Source: Parietaria judaica (Eukaryota > Streptophyta > Magnoliopsida > Rosales > Urticaceae). Taken from it: DNA of 64,000 bases. Made by a program: the position numbers and the translations under genes. Positions 37,171 to 49,762 of this stretch are shown here, piece by piece; the stretch's first letter is position 1, and the number at the start of each line of letters is the position of its first letter. The stretch spans positions 36,593,201 through 36,657,200 of the forward strand of contig OX940861.1 in NCBI GenBank assembly GCA_954871525.1, written 5' to 3'. The notes below the pieces were generated by a model. It saw nothing but the letters and a program-made list of their open reading frames with translations, had not been told where the DNA came from and did no database searches.

Positions 37171-37827
37171 AGAGTATGTAAAATAAACTCCTCGAAGACA
37201 GCAACAAGACATAGGATGCTATAGCAAATTTAACTCCGTAGCAAAGTTCAGGTATCCAACCCAAACAGTAGCAAAACCAGGGACTTCTGCAACGATTTGC
37301 ACTTAACAGCAATTTCAATAAAAAAAAAAAAAAAAAACTTTCTCCTTCCCGATTCTTCTTCTTCTTCTTCTTCTTCTTCTTCTTCTTCGATTCTTCTCTC
37401 CGGAGACCGCGAATCCCAGGCAAGCTTCTTCTCTACTCGCTATCGATGTCGCCTCGTCTTGCTCCGCCAAGCCTCTCTCCGAATATTCCTCGACGAAGCT
37501 TCTCCTGCTTCGAGCTCTTCTCTCAACTCGAACTCCAAACCTTAAATCGCGAATCTCCTGCTACCGACGAGCTACACTGGCTCGCTCAGAGTCGCACAAC
37601 TCATCCAATCGATTCCAGCAGCAAGCTCTGCAAATCGATTCCTCTCCACCAGGCCTTCGATTCCAAGCCCTAGCCCAGGCTCCTTCTTTTTCTTCCGAAC
37701 CAGATCTGGAACGCGACCAGACCTTCTCTCCAAGCTCTCTGAGTCCTCGGACTCCCTTCGAGCTTCCAAACCCAAACTCCGAGCAGCCGCCGAGTTACTC
37801 CACCGCGCACAGTCCGAACTCCGGTCA
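37171..37827 (-). other. Untranslated leader of Copia element B
   Basis: GC-rich sequence between the primer site and the gag remnant, with an (A)n run (37320-37337) and a CTT array (37359-37390). Open frames here are low-complexity and not Copia-like. Confidence 0.6.
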
Positions 37828-37839
37828 GCTCTGATACCA
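37828..37839 (-). other. Primer-binding site of Copia element B
   Basis: On the minus strand, TGGTATCAGAGC directly follows the 5' LTR. It is a perfect match to the plant Copia initiator-tRNA-Met primer site. Confidence 0.95.
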
Positions 37840-37931
37840 TGTAGAAATTTAGAGTTTGCAACTTGTGTTTTTCATTTCATCAACTGACTATGTATTTACA
37901 ATCTAACGTGCTTAGCACGCTACTAATCTAA
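37840..37931 (-). repeat. 5' LTR of Copia element B, inner part
   Basis: Starts TGTAGAAATTTAG next to the primer site. The rest of this LTR is displaced to 39232-39264 by the nested PIF element; together the LTR is about 125 bp. Confidence 0.88.
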
Positions 37932-39228
37932 GGTTGTGTTTGTTTTTTTTTTTTAAGATTAAGACGTCTGAATTTGAATGCATATCTTAATACTAAGATG
38001 TTACATCTGAATCTGGATCATGAAAAATTAAGTCTGTTTGTTTTTTTAAGGTCTTAATGCAGTTTAATTTTTTACAATTATTAATATACTTTGAATCATA
38101 TATATAAAATGAATGCGTATAAATAGTTGAGAAAAATGAAATTCACGAATTAATTAATTATTTAAAATATTTAAAATAAAAATAATACTTTATATTAAGA
38201 TGTTGATAATTAAAAGTTCTAGAATTGTTCACACACAAAATATATAATAAACGACAACTAATATTACACAAAAGTATTTAAAAAAACTAGCATCAAACAT
38301 CAATTGTTTCTTCTCCTCTGCATTAGTTTGAGTGCAAGCTCTGCCCGTAAATTATCCATGACTTGTGCATCTTTAACTCCCCAAAGAGAACCATGACTTG
38401 GCTAAACTCAATAGCAATACAGTCTTGATAAAATATAACATGATCGAATAAACGGAGTCAAGTCCTAAACACACGTTACTAATGAAGTCATGACAAAAAT
38501 ATTATGCTTTGCACTCTACCTTAGAAGCAAATTTGCAAACAGATGAAGTGCAATAAAACAACATCTACTTCATCATAAAATATGTAAATCTCTGATTCCA
38601 TTATACCACAAATGCTCCATGTATATTCCCTACAAGAAATTAACAATACACCCTAAACATGTATATTCCAAACAACGACAATGCATTTCGGTAGCTAAAA
38701 TGAAATTATGTTTCATAGCTTTATTGACTAATTTCTCATATCACAAAGCCAACACAAAGTAGAACGGTTTCTCTAAACAAAATGCATCAATGCTTACTCG
38801 AAATTCACGTCCCTAAACATGAACCTTCACGATTCACCTAAACAGAGCATCAATCTTCAACAATTCTAAGACCTATAATTTCACGCAATCGCATTTCTAC
38901 ACAAGTTTAAGAAAATCTTAACAATTCCTAGACCTATACAGATCTTCATTCATCCTCAAAATTGTCCCAGACAAGCTTGAAATAGTTTAGATTCTTTGTA
39001 ATTTGGCCACCTTACTTTGAGAGAGAAAAAAAATCACCGATTATTGCAATAAATCAAAGAAAAAAAGATGTGTAAATTTGTGTCTGTTGCATTGCAATGA
39101 AGCTACTGCGAATAAGTGCTATTAAGTGACAATTTAGATCTTAAAATAAAATAAAACAAATTATCTTAATAAAGGAAAATATGTTTGGTTAAGATTAAAA
39201 GGTCTAATAAGACCAAACAAACACAACC
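37932..39228. mobile_element. PIF/Harbinger-type element nested in the Copia B LTR, TSD TAA
   Basis: The ends GGTTGTGTTTGTTT and AAACAAACACAACC are perfect inverted repeats, with TAA on both sides (37929-37931 and 39229-39231). Inner inverted words (TTAAGATTAAGACGTCTGAA and GGTTAAGATTAAAAGGTCT) extend the symmetry. At 1297 bp it is longer than a typical MITE, but I see no transposase or DDE frame. It must be younger than the Copia insertion. Confidence 0.87.
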
Positions 39229-39231
39229 TAA

Positions 39232-39264
39232 GTTGCTCTACATGTTATCTACAAATTCTCTACA
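39232..39264 (-). repeat. 5' LTR of Copia element B, outer part
   Basis: GTTGCTCTACATGTTATCTAC and the terminal CA match the end of the left LTR after the nested element is discounted. Confidence 0.83.
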
Positions 39265-39430
39265 TTTATACATAGCAATGAGTCGTTTCAATCGCGTTTT
39301 CACTTAAAAAAATAATTAACGCCACGTTATTTTTTGTAACTTTGATCTTATTAGTCTATAAATTACGGCTAATTCCTTCGCTCTCTCTCATGAATAGTGA
39401 ATAGTACTGAATATGATGATGTGTTGGAGT

Positions 39431-39479
<49 letters not shown>

Positions 39480-40420
39480 ATGCGCATTGACTTTGGTAGA
39501 AAGTGGTGAATACAGCACTCGTTGTTGTTGTTGCGCCTTTATGCATCGCTATCCATCGCCTCAAAACATTCATTCACCTGAACCAAGCTTAACTCTGATT
39601 ATTTGTGGCCATGCAGAGACTAGACTTCATGCTCCAAGATGCTTCACAAAATTGATTGGTAGCGTTGGAAATGATTAATAAAAAGCGTGAAATACTTATG
39701 TTATTCGCTTTTATAGTAATTTAAACGCGACCGAGTCTCGCTACGAGCGGTTCTATCTGGCTTGTAGTGATGAACTTTCTATTTCTTAGTTTTGGTTTGC
39801 TCTAGTGTCAAGTCTTTCTAGATTATTTTGCATAACACTGTTATAAGTGTGGAAGGAGAACCGGACAGTGGCCGTGTTATTACCGGGATCAATTCATTAC
39901 CCGTGCCCATGTGGCCGAGGTCTCAAAGTGGATCACCCGATGCCTGTAACGACTTCAGAACAAAACAAAGCGGAATTAAATTCCCTATGCATTCTTGGTC
40001 TAAGATTGAAGATGCGATGTTTTTTCATAAAGTTACAAATATATATGTATAGTTATACATTTTGCCATAAAAAACAAAATTAAGTATAGTACTAGTGACA
40101 CATAAGATATGACATTTCAACATGCCACGTGGCTTAATAATGTCTACTGTTAAATTGCAACAAACATACAATGTTTAAGTATTTTAGCTATCAAAAACGA
40201 ACTCTAGGTATTAAGAGCTACAAAACGAATAAGTATTTTTCCCGCAAATCAAAACCCTTTTTAACAATACATTCGTTTCTTTAAGCAGAATCCAAAAATA
40301 TCGTTAAACGGGCCTATACTAAGATTGATGTCTATCTATAGCCTCAAAACAGTTCTATCTTTTTTTATATATTCTTTTTTTACCATCTCAAGAGCTCATC
40401 AACACGGAGTTTTGATAATT
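39265..40420. other. Intergenic DNA and SART3 3' region
   Basis: Holds a long TA microsatellite (39433-39476). The plus-strand frames at 39487-39678 and 39828-40083 have no recognised domain. The right end is the 3' UTR of the minus-strand SART3-like gene. Confidence 0.45.
39433..39476. repeat. TA microsatellite, about 22 units
   Basis: Uninterrupted alternating T and A. Confidence 0.95.
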
Positions 40421-42301
40421 TTATCTTTTCACGAACATTTGTCTGAACTCATCATTGGACTTCGGCTTCTCGTCGTCTTCTTCCTCTGTCTTGGGTTTAT
40501 ATACAGTCAAGTTGAGCGCTCTGACGTTTCTGGGAACAGCAAATGTGTTCTTTCCTTTAAGCTCGATACTGTCAACCCTCGGTTTTCGTTCATTAACGTT
40601 CGGTGCCTGAGGCTCACTGGAGTTCTTGGCATTGACAGACTCTTCCGATGCAGAACCACCAGCCTCCGGAGTTTGATCGGTTTTCTTGGCTGCGATTTAA
40701 CTCCGAAAGTGAGCAAAGCAAATTCGAAAGAACCAACCTAATAAAAAAAAAAGGTAAAGGATTCCAGACATTGTTTTAGAGAGCTTTGGCCGTGTTCTTG
40801 AAGGAACGGTCTTTTGGTTATTGTTATCACTTTGATGAATGCCGTTGGCTAAGGTCTTTTTTTACATTATGTTTTCATTACCAGTTCCGATCAACGTGAC
40901 AAACTATTATAGATACTGACCTCTAGATTTAGTATCAAAATTGCATGATAAATAACCAATTCAAACTAACCCGGAAGAGTTTGACCAGATTGATCTCTTT
41001 TTCCATGCTTCGGATTCGAGCGAGCGATGCTCAGCTTCTTTCCAAGGAGTGTCTGCCTATTCTTTTCCACTGCAGCAGCCACGTGTGCATCGTCAGAGAA
41101 GTCCACGTATGCAAGACCCTTTGCAAATACACAAATATTTAGAATCAGAAACACGTTGCATGATTCAACTAATGCTCATTTACAAAGAATAATAAGTTGC
41201 AACCCGGGATCCGATCTTTTCATTAGCGTCACTTTAATAGACAGCACTACAATCTAACGGGCCGAGCTCAAACACTAAAAGCTAATAACACAAGCCTAAT
41301 GCACATTTAAACATAAATAAGTAACTAACATAAACATACCATATTTAAATAATAGGAAAAAATTAAATAGCATGACGTAATTAAACAATGGATAATGGTA
41401 CAAATGTAACATATTACTTAGTGAAAAAAATATTTATAATAAATAAGAAAAAGAAATAAAATGAAATAAAAAGAATGAACAAGGGAAATCAAACAAACAA
41501 TGAAAATAGTGGTTGTGTATCTGTAAATATGTTGTAAACAATGTTACATCATCTTGAATTTATGAAAATACACTAACCTTCCAAAATGCAATTAACTACC
41601 CGTGATTCATGAACTTCACTTAAGTTTATCTCTAAAAGAATATTGCTCTTGATATCAAATAGGAGGTGTTAAAATAAGAGTAAATAACGCATTTATTCCC
41701 TAAATGAGTACTAAAAGAATTGAATAAAGCATGATTCTGATGGAAACCGAATTTCTCTTCCCAATAATCTCAATAAAATCGCAGCAAGTAAAGTAAATAG
41801 AATTGGGGGGAAAACGGTAATTCACCGAGGCGATGAACTACCGTTGTTTTATTTATGAACACGTCAAAGAGAACCGGGCACGTGAGTTCGAGAGCACGGC
41901 CGACTCTCCCGACGGTGGAGAAGGTCTTATACGACTAAACTCTGCACACCGCCAACCCTAACCCTATGCGCCTACTTATAACCCTAATAACACGTTATTT
42001 ATTTAATGACCAAATTAATTAATTAAACTGCAAATAAAAATAAACTAACGACAAATAATGGAGTAAAAGAACTAAACCCTAATACCTAATTATTAAATAC
42101 TAACTAAATGATATCTAATAATAAAATCGAGTCCATCAGATTCCCCTATGAGTTGAGCATATTTGCACTAAAATCTTAATTCAGGGGGCAACTTCGGCTA
42201 CTCAACAAATTCAAGGAGTAAATGCATAAATTTTTCTTAAAATGAATGGATGAAAAAGACACGCTCACAGCCACACGTACACACAAACATATATATATAT
42301 A

Positions 42302-42365
<64 letters not shown>

Positions 42366-45300
42366 CCCTTGACTTTCCAGTGTACTTGTCCTTCAAAATT
42401 CGGATACCGACAACTCCACCGACGTCACTGAAAAACTTGCGCAGATCTTCTGGAGTTGCCTGTACAAATTACAATCAGGATCAATGGTCACAAATAAAGG
42501 TCAACAGAACTTAGATTCCTTTAATGGTGTCCAATCCATATATATCTATGTATATATAATGATAGCTTGAAGATAGGTGAATGATTTTAAACACCACTAT
42601 ATGTACTGCTTTAAAATGAGAAACTACTTGCCTTAAAGTTGAGGTTTGATACAAAAGCAGTACACTGGTCGGTATATACCCTCGGTCTCTGTGGATGACC
42701 ATCTTTGCTCTTCTCCGCTTTTACGATACCTTGTTCCTCCTTGGCTACAATTGCCACGGTTTCTTTTTTTTCAGCTATATTTTGCACCTCTAATTTGTCC
42801 TCTGGCACTTTCTTTCGGTTTTGCCCTGCATCTTTTCGCTTCTTTGTCGGATATTGCTGATCACCAGCGTCTGAGGCCGGCTTTCGCTTTTCTCCGACGC
42901 TCTTTCTTTCTTCTGCCAGCTTAGATTCTTCTCGTGACCTAAATAACTCCAACTCCTTCAGCCGATTGGGAACCTGTATCAGAGATCATTTTGCATCTTC
43001 CATTGGAAATCATGTTCATGCATTTCATCTCTAATTGTACTTTCACTGAAACAGATGATTCGATACTGTGATGAATTTAAAATGAAATGAATAAAAACTA
43101 TTGTTGGCCAGGGTCTCAAGCACTCATTGAACCCTTTAAAAAGTGTCCATGTATACGGCTTTTGATGCTCAATTAGCACGAGAGGGGAAGGGTTAAAAAT
43201 ATTTTAAAAGATATTCAAATCAAAGTGGTAATCCAACAGATATTCGGATCGAAATAAGTGCAAAATCTAAAGGTTTGAGAAACGATGTTGTTCTTGCATA
43301 ACAGTACAAGTCCATTCCCATTGTACCGTTTTTATAATTCCATTTTTGAGGATCATACAGTGTCATTTTAGTGTTTTTCGATACTGACAATTAATATCTT
43401 AAGAATGAAGTAAGGGTTCCTTTCACACACACACACACACAAAAAAAAAAAGGCATCGGAAGAGCCCAAATATCATGTCGAAATCTAGAAACAACATATG
43501 CATCTTTGCATGCTTTTCAATCTTATAAAGCCATCTTGGTGAAAAATGTGCTTTAGCAATAGAAAATATAACAAAATGTATCTGAGGCAAATAGAGAACT
43601 TACCTTTTGATTTGCATGATCCATATCCTCTAGTGTTCCATACTCTCTTTCAAACCGCATCCAACAATGGCATATATCCTGAATGATTCTGTGTTTAGGA
43701 AGGGAATGTATCATCTAATTCCAACAATAAATCTACGCATGAATTGATTAATCTTCGTAACATTTTCCCGGTTTGACAGATCATAGATCAAATTAAACCA
43801 TCTTATTAAAACTTATTTTGAGCGGACCAATCATATACCAAATACTAGGTGCCCGGGCAAAAACAAAACCTACAGTGGAATAATCGACCTAGAAACTGTA
43901 AAGTTGAAGTACAAAATGCTTATCCATTGGTTGATCAAGTATTATGTTAGCGTGATCAATTCGAAAGAGTAAATGTCAGCATGTATACTCCTGTAGATAG
44001 TAAGTTTAAATTGTTGTAAACTTACTCAAAATAGTAAGTCGGCTCCTTACATCTCAGAATTTAGTTGTTAATTTTTCTAATAAGTAATAACTTATTTGAA
44101 TGAAATAATGAGAATTCATCATCTTTCAATAAATTTACCTCCGAGCCAGTCCCTGGAAATCGTTTGCTATAGCACCTCTTATATATCGACCGTGCTTCCT
44201 TTATATGGCCCAACCCTAATTCCATTTCTATATACATTTGCCAGGCTTCTAACATTGAACCGCTGAAAGAAAGAAAAAATCAACAATAAGGATAACAATA
44301 ATGAAGGAAATAAATAATTAAAATGAATTAATAGAAAGATTTCACAACCAAATCTTAAGAAAACTTTCCCAAACTCCACGAGCAGCGTGTAGACCATCTC
44401 CCAGCTTAAGCTCTAAGCGCGCCCAATAGGCATATAGATGCAGCAAAGCATCAGTGTTCTTCATGTGTGGAGAAAGGTAATCCGATGCAGTCTGGTTATG
44501 AATCCATGTATTAGAAGAGATCACAACCATTACAAAATAATAGATACTAGTCTAATAGGGACATTAACATATTAAATAATAGATACTAGTCTAATAGGGA
44601 CATTACATATTATCGGAAAATAATTGTACGTTATATTAAAGTAAAACAAATAAAATACAAAATAAATTTCCAAACATGTTGAATATTCGTGTATATTTGA
44701 AACTATTTCCTTTACCTTTCTTTTGACAAAACTTTTAATTTTTTTGTCTGTTGACAAAAAAATGTGAGAATAATATTTCTCCAAGGTAAACATGGAGCAA
44801 AGAACAGAAAAAAAAATTATAAAAATCTTTAAGCCCCCTCTCAGCCACCCAGCAGAATTAAAATGCAGGTTAATAAAAATTCTGAGGCTGCGCTCATCTT
44901 TCTTTTTGTAAACTTCGCAACAACAAATATCCTTTCTTAAGTCAATGAGATAGTAAATCACCTATGAAATAATAGAACTCCTCATTAGATTAAAATGGTA
45001 CTAAGTACTAACAATTTTTTATAAAAAATAAAAATAAAAAAAATTAAGAGGCCGATTCATCTAAAAAGCTTCACATGAAAGTAAAATTAACTGAGTAAAA
45101 AGTAAAATAGAACAAAATTAGATGTACAAACCTGAAATGTTTCCCTTATCAAAGAAAAATCCAAGACATTCTCAGCTTCATTACTTATCCGCCGCAAACC
45201 GTCAACTCGAGTCCGAAATAATTCTAGATACTGAAAGAAATGTTTATCGTATCAACCAATGCAGCCTCACAACTCACAAGTACGCAATTTCCAGGGAAGT

Positions 45301-45661
45301 GAAGAATAAAGCTTACGTCGTCAATATTTGAGAAAGTGCATTGTAGGGCTTTATTATACACCTGGAGGAAATTAACAATGTTAAAACCAGACAGCATATC
45401 AAGCTAAAAGAACAAGCTTTGAAGGTGTAAAAAGAGCTTTTGAAAGATGCAATACTAAAATTCAAAGTTCATATTCATCGATTAAGAAAGAAAAAAAGAA
45501 ACTGTCCCAGATATTTAAGACATATGGCACCATTGATTAGTTTCAGAGATGTTCATGGAGAAAGGCTCCAAATGACATCCTGTATACCTTATTCATGAGT
45601 AAGTTCACAGTTAATTTTCACATAATCACCATAAATTAATTACCAGAAAAAGGGGGAAAAC

Positions 45662-45698
<37 letters not shown>

Positions 45699-48600
45699 CT
45701 TCACCAGAACTCTGTGAACATCTGTTTGATTGATCTAAAATAACTAATTATGCACAAAATCCAATGACTACGAGACAGAAAAGCGCAACTAAAAATATAA
45801 TTCTTTTAGGTCTAGGGATCACCTAAAATAATAATGCCTATGTTGATCAACAGTGAAACCTAGACCACTGACTGAGTGAGAAGCGAACTATTAGATAGAA
45901 AGGATATTAAGACTTTGAAAAGAAAATAAACAAAACGAATTCCATTGTTCTATAAAAAAAAAAAAAAAAAAAAAAAACCATACATCTGATATTTCCGTCT
46001 CAGACGCACGACTCCTTTCCAAGGAGAGCATATACCGAACCCAAAGTTCTGCTGACCAGGGACAATTTCTTATGGCCCTTGAATAAACACCAAGAACAAT
46101 TCGACCCACCTGCAGTAGACGGGTAGAAAGGTAATTACAACCTGTACCAGAAATATAGATGACAAATATATATTATATAAAGATGACAACCTTCAAAGTC
46201 CTGTCCAAATAGCGAGTATAATCGAGCCACAGATCCATTGATACAGGAAAGTCAGCTACAGCACGCTCATACATTACTTGCACTCGTGTTGGGTCTCCAG
46301 TGGTCTGCTCAAATTTCAAATAGTTCTGCAAGATGATTGAAAATTTTGTTGAATTAAAAATCGCAGATCAAATTCATTAAGAAAGAAAATATATGTCACA
46401 TAAAGCATAAGAATTTGGTATAAAAAATAAATAAATAACGACCACTTAACAATTAGTGAAGTAAAGGGCTGCAGAAAAGGTGAGGAGACCAAGACAGGAA
46501 ATAAAAATGTGTTTCAGATGAATTTAATGATAATTATTTAACCAAAAAAACTTATGCTTCCATATTTTGAGTAACTGCCAGAAAGACCCACTAAATTCGA
46601 GTGATATGTACAATTAGCCCCTTAAAAAATTCTTTGGTGCAAGAAAAGTTAAAAATACAAAAATTTCTCTGCCATTTGGATCAAGAGAATTTATGGTATT
46701 TGCCCCCTGCTATATATTGGTGTAGAATCCTCCTCCTCTGTTAGAATGTAGTCTGTATCAAAGTGACAATTCAGCGAGCAAATTGCACATATATGAAAAT
46801 TCAAAGAGAAAGTGCACCAGGAAAAAAAAAAAAACAGAGTGAGCTCTGCACCATTAAACAAAATCTAGAGGGGATTGTCATGAACTACTCTTACTTTTAT
46901 ACGAAAAGGAACAGGATAAAAAATCCAAAGGATAATAAAGACTCTTACCATAAATTCCTGAAACTTATTCAATTCAGGTATGTCCTGCCCTGAAATTTTT
47001 TCTTCATGATGAGCACGAGCATTATACATGTCCAGAGCTTTTTGGTATGCTGAGGCGACATGAGAAGGGACTCCATCAAGATCATTAGGTCCAGCGTCAG
47101 GCACATTTCCCTGAGCATCTTCCCAAGCCTTGTAAGCAAGAAGGGTTGACCTCAAATTCACAAGCGGAACTGATAACTGACGGTGGAATATACTTCGTAT
47201 GCGCTGGATCTGCTTCTCTTTTGCCTGCAGAATTTACAAGCCACTTTCAGAAGTGGGTCCGATAGCGTCATAAACTATTTATCCAAAGTAGAGAAATGAG
47301 GTCATAGAATAAATAAGTATTAAATGCATAAACAGAGGAAAGACACTAATGTCTATATTTCACATTCATAGGTATATGAGTTCAAATAGAACAGAACTTC
47401 CACACTGAAAAATATGCACAGGAGGAGAATCAAATTATCACTCCTAATTTAATTATTCGCGACTATACAGTGAAGCGAGGAGCTAATATAACTGAGCTAG
47501 CTAGGAAGTTCGGAGCAACTACCTCAAATCGTAATAAACTAGCAACTACAAAGACATCAATGAAGACTGTAATCCTCAATATTGTCATTAACCATGGAAC
47601 TAAACCTAAGGATCACATAAATGGCGAGAAGAGAACCCATAATTGATCGAGCACAAAATTTATCCCTAACCTGAATGTCAGTCTCGTCAATAGTGAGATA
47701 TATAGCTAACTCAAACTCTCGGTACGCCTCCCATATAGTATCTCCTTGACTGACGTGCAAGCCAACTGCTGTAAGCGATCGTTCAAACAGATCTCTTGCC
47801 TTGGCGATGCCAGCGGGTGAACATCCTCGTATCGAGGGATCATGCTCTTGCATGAACTCTAAGTAGTCGCGCCATAGAGAAGGAGACTACAAGAAATTTA
47901 ATGCATTAAGTCAATTTCCGATCATCACGACAAACATCAGCATAACGAAGCTTATAAGAATGATGACAAGATGCCCAAGGGTTTTGAACCGTGTCACTAA
48001 CCAAATAATCAGACACTCCTCGCTCGTAAAGCTTCTCAATCGCAGAAAATGTCTCGTTTCTGCAAAGAATATATACAAAATTGATAAGTACGTCTCTCCA
48101 CGCCTATACACGGTGACTATTTTTTACTATATAACAGTCGCAAACTATAAATATCAGCGAATAAATACTACGGTAATGTTATACAGTATAATACTAAAAA
48201 TGTCGAAACCACTTTCTAAATGCTGTTCCTCTCTCTAGATTACAAATTTCAGAACGATCCAACAATGTTAAATCAGAAACCAAAAGCAAACGCAAACACA
48301 AGCGACATACCCAGCTAAGAGGGAAGATTCATCTCTCGCCCAATCCTGCCACATCGAAGGAGTCAACGGGAACGATGTACTCATGGATTCCCTAGCGCTT
48401 CTCAGCTTCTCAATATCGCCCATTTTCCTCAGAAGCTTTATGCACTGAAAGAAAGCAAAAGATCAAATACAGAAAAAACAGTGGAGTTGCTTTCTCGGGA
48501 GCCAAACAAGTAAGAAGAGAACCTGAACGTGAGCTTCGTAATTGTTGGGATTGGCGGAGAGGTCTTTCTCCAGGTTTTGCAGGTGAAGTTTGTCCTGAGC

Positions 48601-48729
48601 TTCGTCGACCTCGGAGTCGGAGTCGGAGTCGGAACTCGGCTGAGGCAAGACCGCCATGGATTGGTCTCCACCGTTGGGGTCAAGGTCGGGTAATAGGGTT
48701 TGTTCTTCTTCCTTTTCCATGGAATCCAT
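40421..48729 (-). CDS. SART3: SART3/Prp24-like U4/U6 snRNP recycling factor
   Basis: Sixteen exons (minus strand): 48523-48729, 48311-48444, 48002-48059, 47671-47886, 46949-47224, 46191-46325, 45984-46109, 45317-45361, 45132-45230, 44349-44491, 44139-44262, 43604-43678, 42632-42973, 42367-42459, 40971-41118 and 40421-40689, joining in frame to 829 residues. An acidic serine-aspartate N-terminus is followed by HAT (half-a-TPR) helices (about residues 60-540), a basic linker rich in KRK, one RNA-recognition motif (RNP2 AFVSNL, RNP1 KSRGLAYVDF, about 648-735) and a C-terminus ending FRQMFVKR, the LSm-contacting tail of the family. The Arabidopsis relative is EMB140. SART3/Prp24 proteins re-anneal U4 and U6 snRNAs in the nucleus. 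Intron 13 uses a GC donor (AAG|GCAAGT). Only one RRM is seen, while human SART3 has two. The start is the first ATG in frame. Confidence 0.93.
42286..42364. repeat. Compound AT and GA microsatellite in a SART3 intron
   Basis: A long AT array runs directly into a GA array that ends at the donor site of exon 14 (GTCTCTCTC on the minus strand), so the microsatellite forms the first bases of the intron. Confidence 0.9.
45666..45694. repeat. GA microsatellite in a SART3 intron
   Basis: About 14 GA units, between exons 8 and 7 of the SART3-like gene. Confidence 0.9.
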
Positions 48730-48975
48730 TACTGATTTCAAGCTTCGTTTCGAATCCTTCGTCTGTACTGTATAATATAGTACTCGCTCAAACAGTACTC
48801 AAAATTATTCGCTCAATAAAAAATAAAAAACTCAAAATTGTGTTTAATATTTAACTAATAAACTTAACAGAATTTTAAGTAGTTAAATACTTAAATTCAA
48901 CGAGGATAATATATTAATATTTTTTTCTTTTTTAATATTTATTTTTTTCTTTTTTATATTTTAATTTTTTTAAAT
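48730..48975. promoter_or_regulatory. SART3 5' UTR and proximal upstream region
   Basis: About 250 bases separate the SART3 start codon from the solo LTR to the right. The sequence is AT-rich past the first 50 bases and no clear TATA box is visible. The native promoter must be short, or use the LTR. Confidence 0.4.
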
Positions 48976-49134
48976 ATTCTTGTTACGTGCATTTATCGTA
49001 ACATATAAAAATTTGGCCCATTTTGACAAAAGTCAAAGCTCATCACCAAAGTCAAAGCCCACCAACGAAAGTCAAAGACCCAAGGCCGACGAACCAAGAC
49101 ATTGGCGAGGCCCGGAGTCAAAGAGGCGATGAGG

Positions 49135-49250
49135 CCGACAAGGCGACAAGGCAACGAGCCGACGAGGCGACGAGGCGACAAGGCGACGAGGCGACAAGGC
49201 GACGAGGCGACAAGCCGACGAGGCGGACAAGCTGACGAGGCGACGAGGTG
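49135..49250. repeat. Minisatellite of GACGAGGCGACAAGGC-type units in the solo LTR
   Basis: Eight- to ten-base units GACGAGGC and GACAAGGC alternate with small changes for about 115 bases. Confidence 0.85.
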
Positions 49251-49762
49251 ACAAGCCTGACAAGCACCCTCGCCATAGCTTGACGAGGGCATAACTTGTA
49301 ATTATTTCACACGACGAGGAGATCCGAGACCACGAAGATCTCCTGGAAATCCTTTGGATTCCCCCGAACTCAACATACGGAGTCGCGGACAACCAGAAGA
49401 CATCAAAGACGAATCAAGAAGCACCGACGACCCCTTTTGCAGGGCTCGGGGCCTCGACAACCCCCATGTAGCAGGGGAGAAATTCGCAGGCCCCTGGAGG
49501 TGCAATTTCAGGGAATTGGTTTTCCTATAAATAGGAGTCTTCCCCCCCCCCCCCTCATTTCCACACTCACTCACAGCTTTATCCAGAACTTCTCTCTCTA
49601 GAAAGTCGCCCCTCTCCCCCCCCCCCCCCAAGCAAGAATTGAGAGCTTGCTGATTGAGGCCCGACTAAGAGGAGATCTAGAATAGAGTCTCAGTCTCGAC
49701 AAGGGAAGTTGTTCGACGAGTCAACGAAGGCATCCATCGCCGGGTGATCAAGGCCCTCGCCG

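Larger units (their letters stand above)
33214..39264 (-). mobile_element. Copia LTR retrotransposon, element B
   Basis: Minus-strand element with a 3' LTR at about 33214-33339, polypurine tract, RNase H, RT, integrase, protease, zinc knuckle, leader, a perfect primer site at 37828-37839, and a 5' LTR from 37840 that is split by a PIF element (37932-39228) and ends at 39264. Both LTRs carry the 13-base hairpin CGTGCTTAGCACG. The outer end of the left LTR is diverged or lost (its first 15 bases do not match the partner), and no matching target duplication was found. Frame breaks in pol and missing N-terminal gag make it non-autonomous. Confidence 0.88.
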
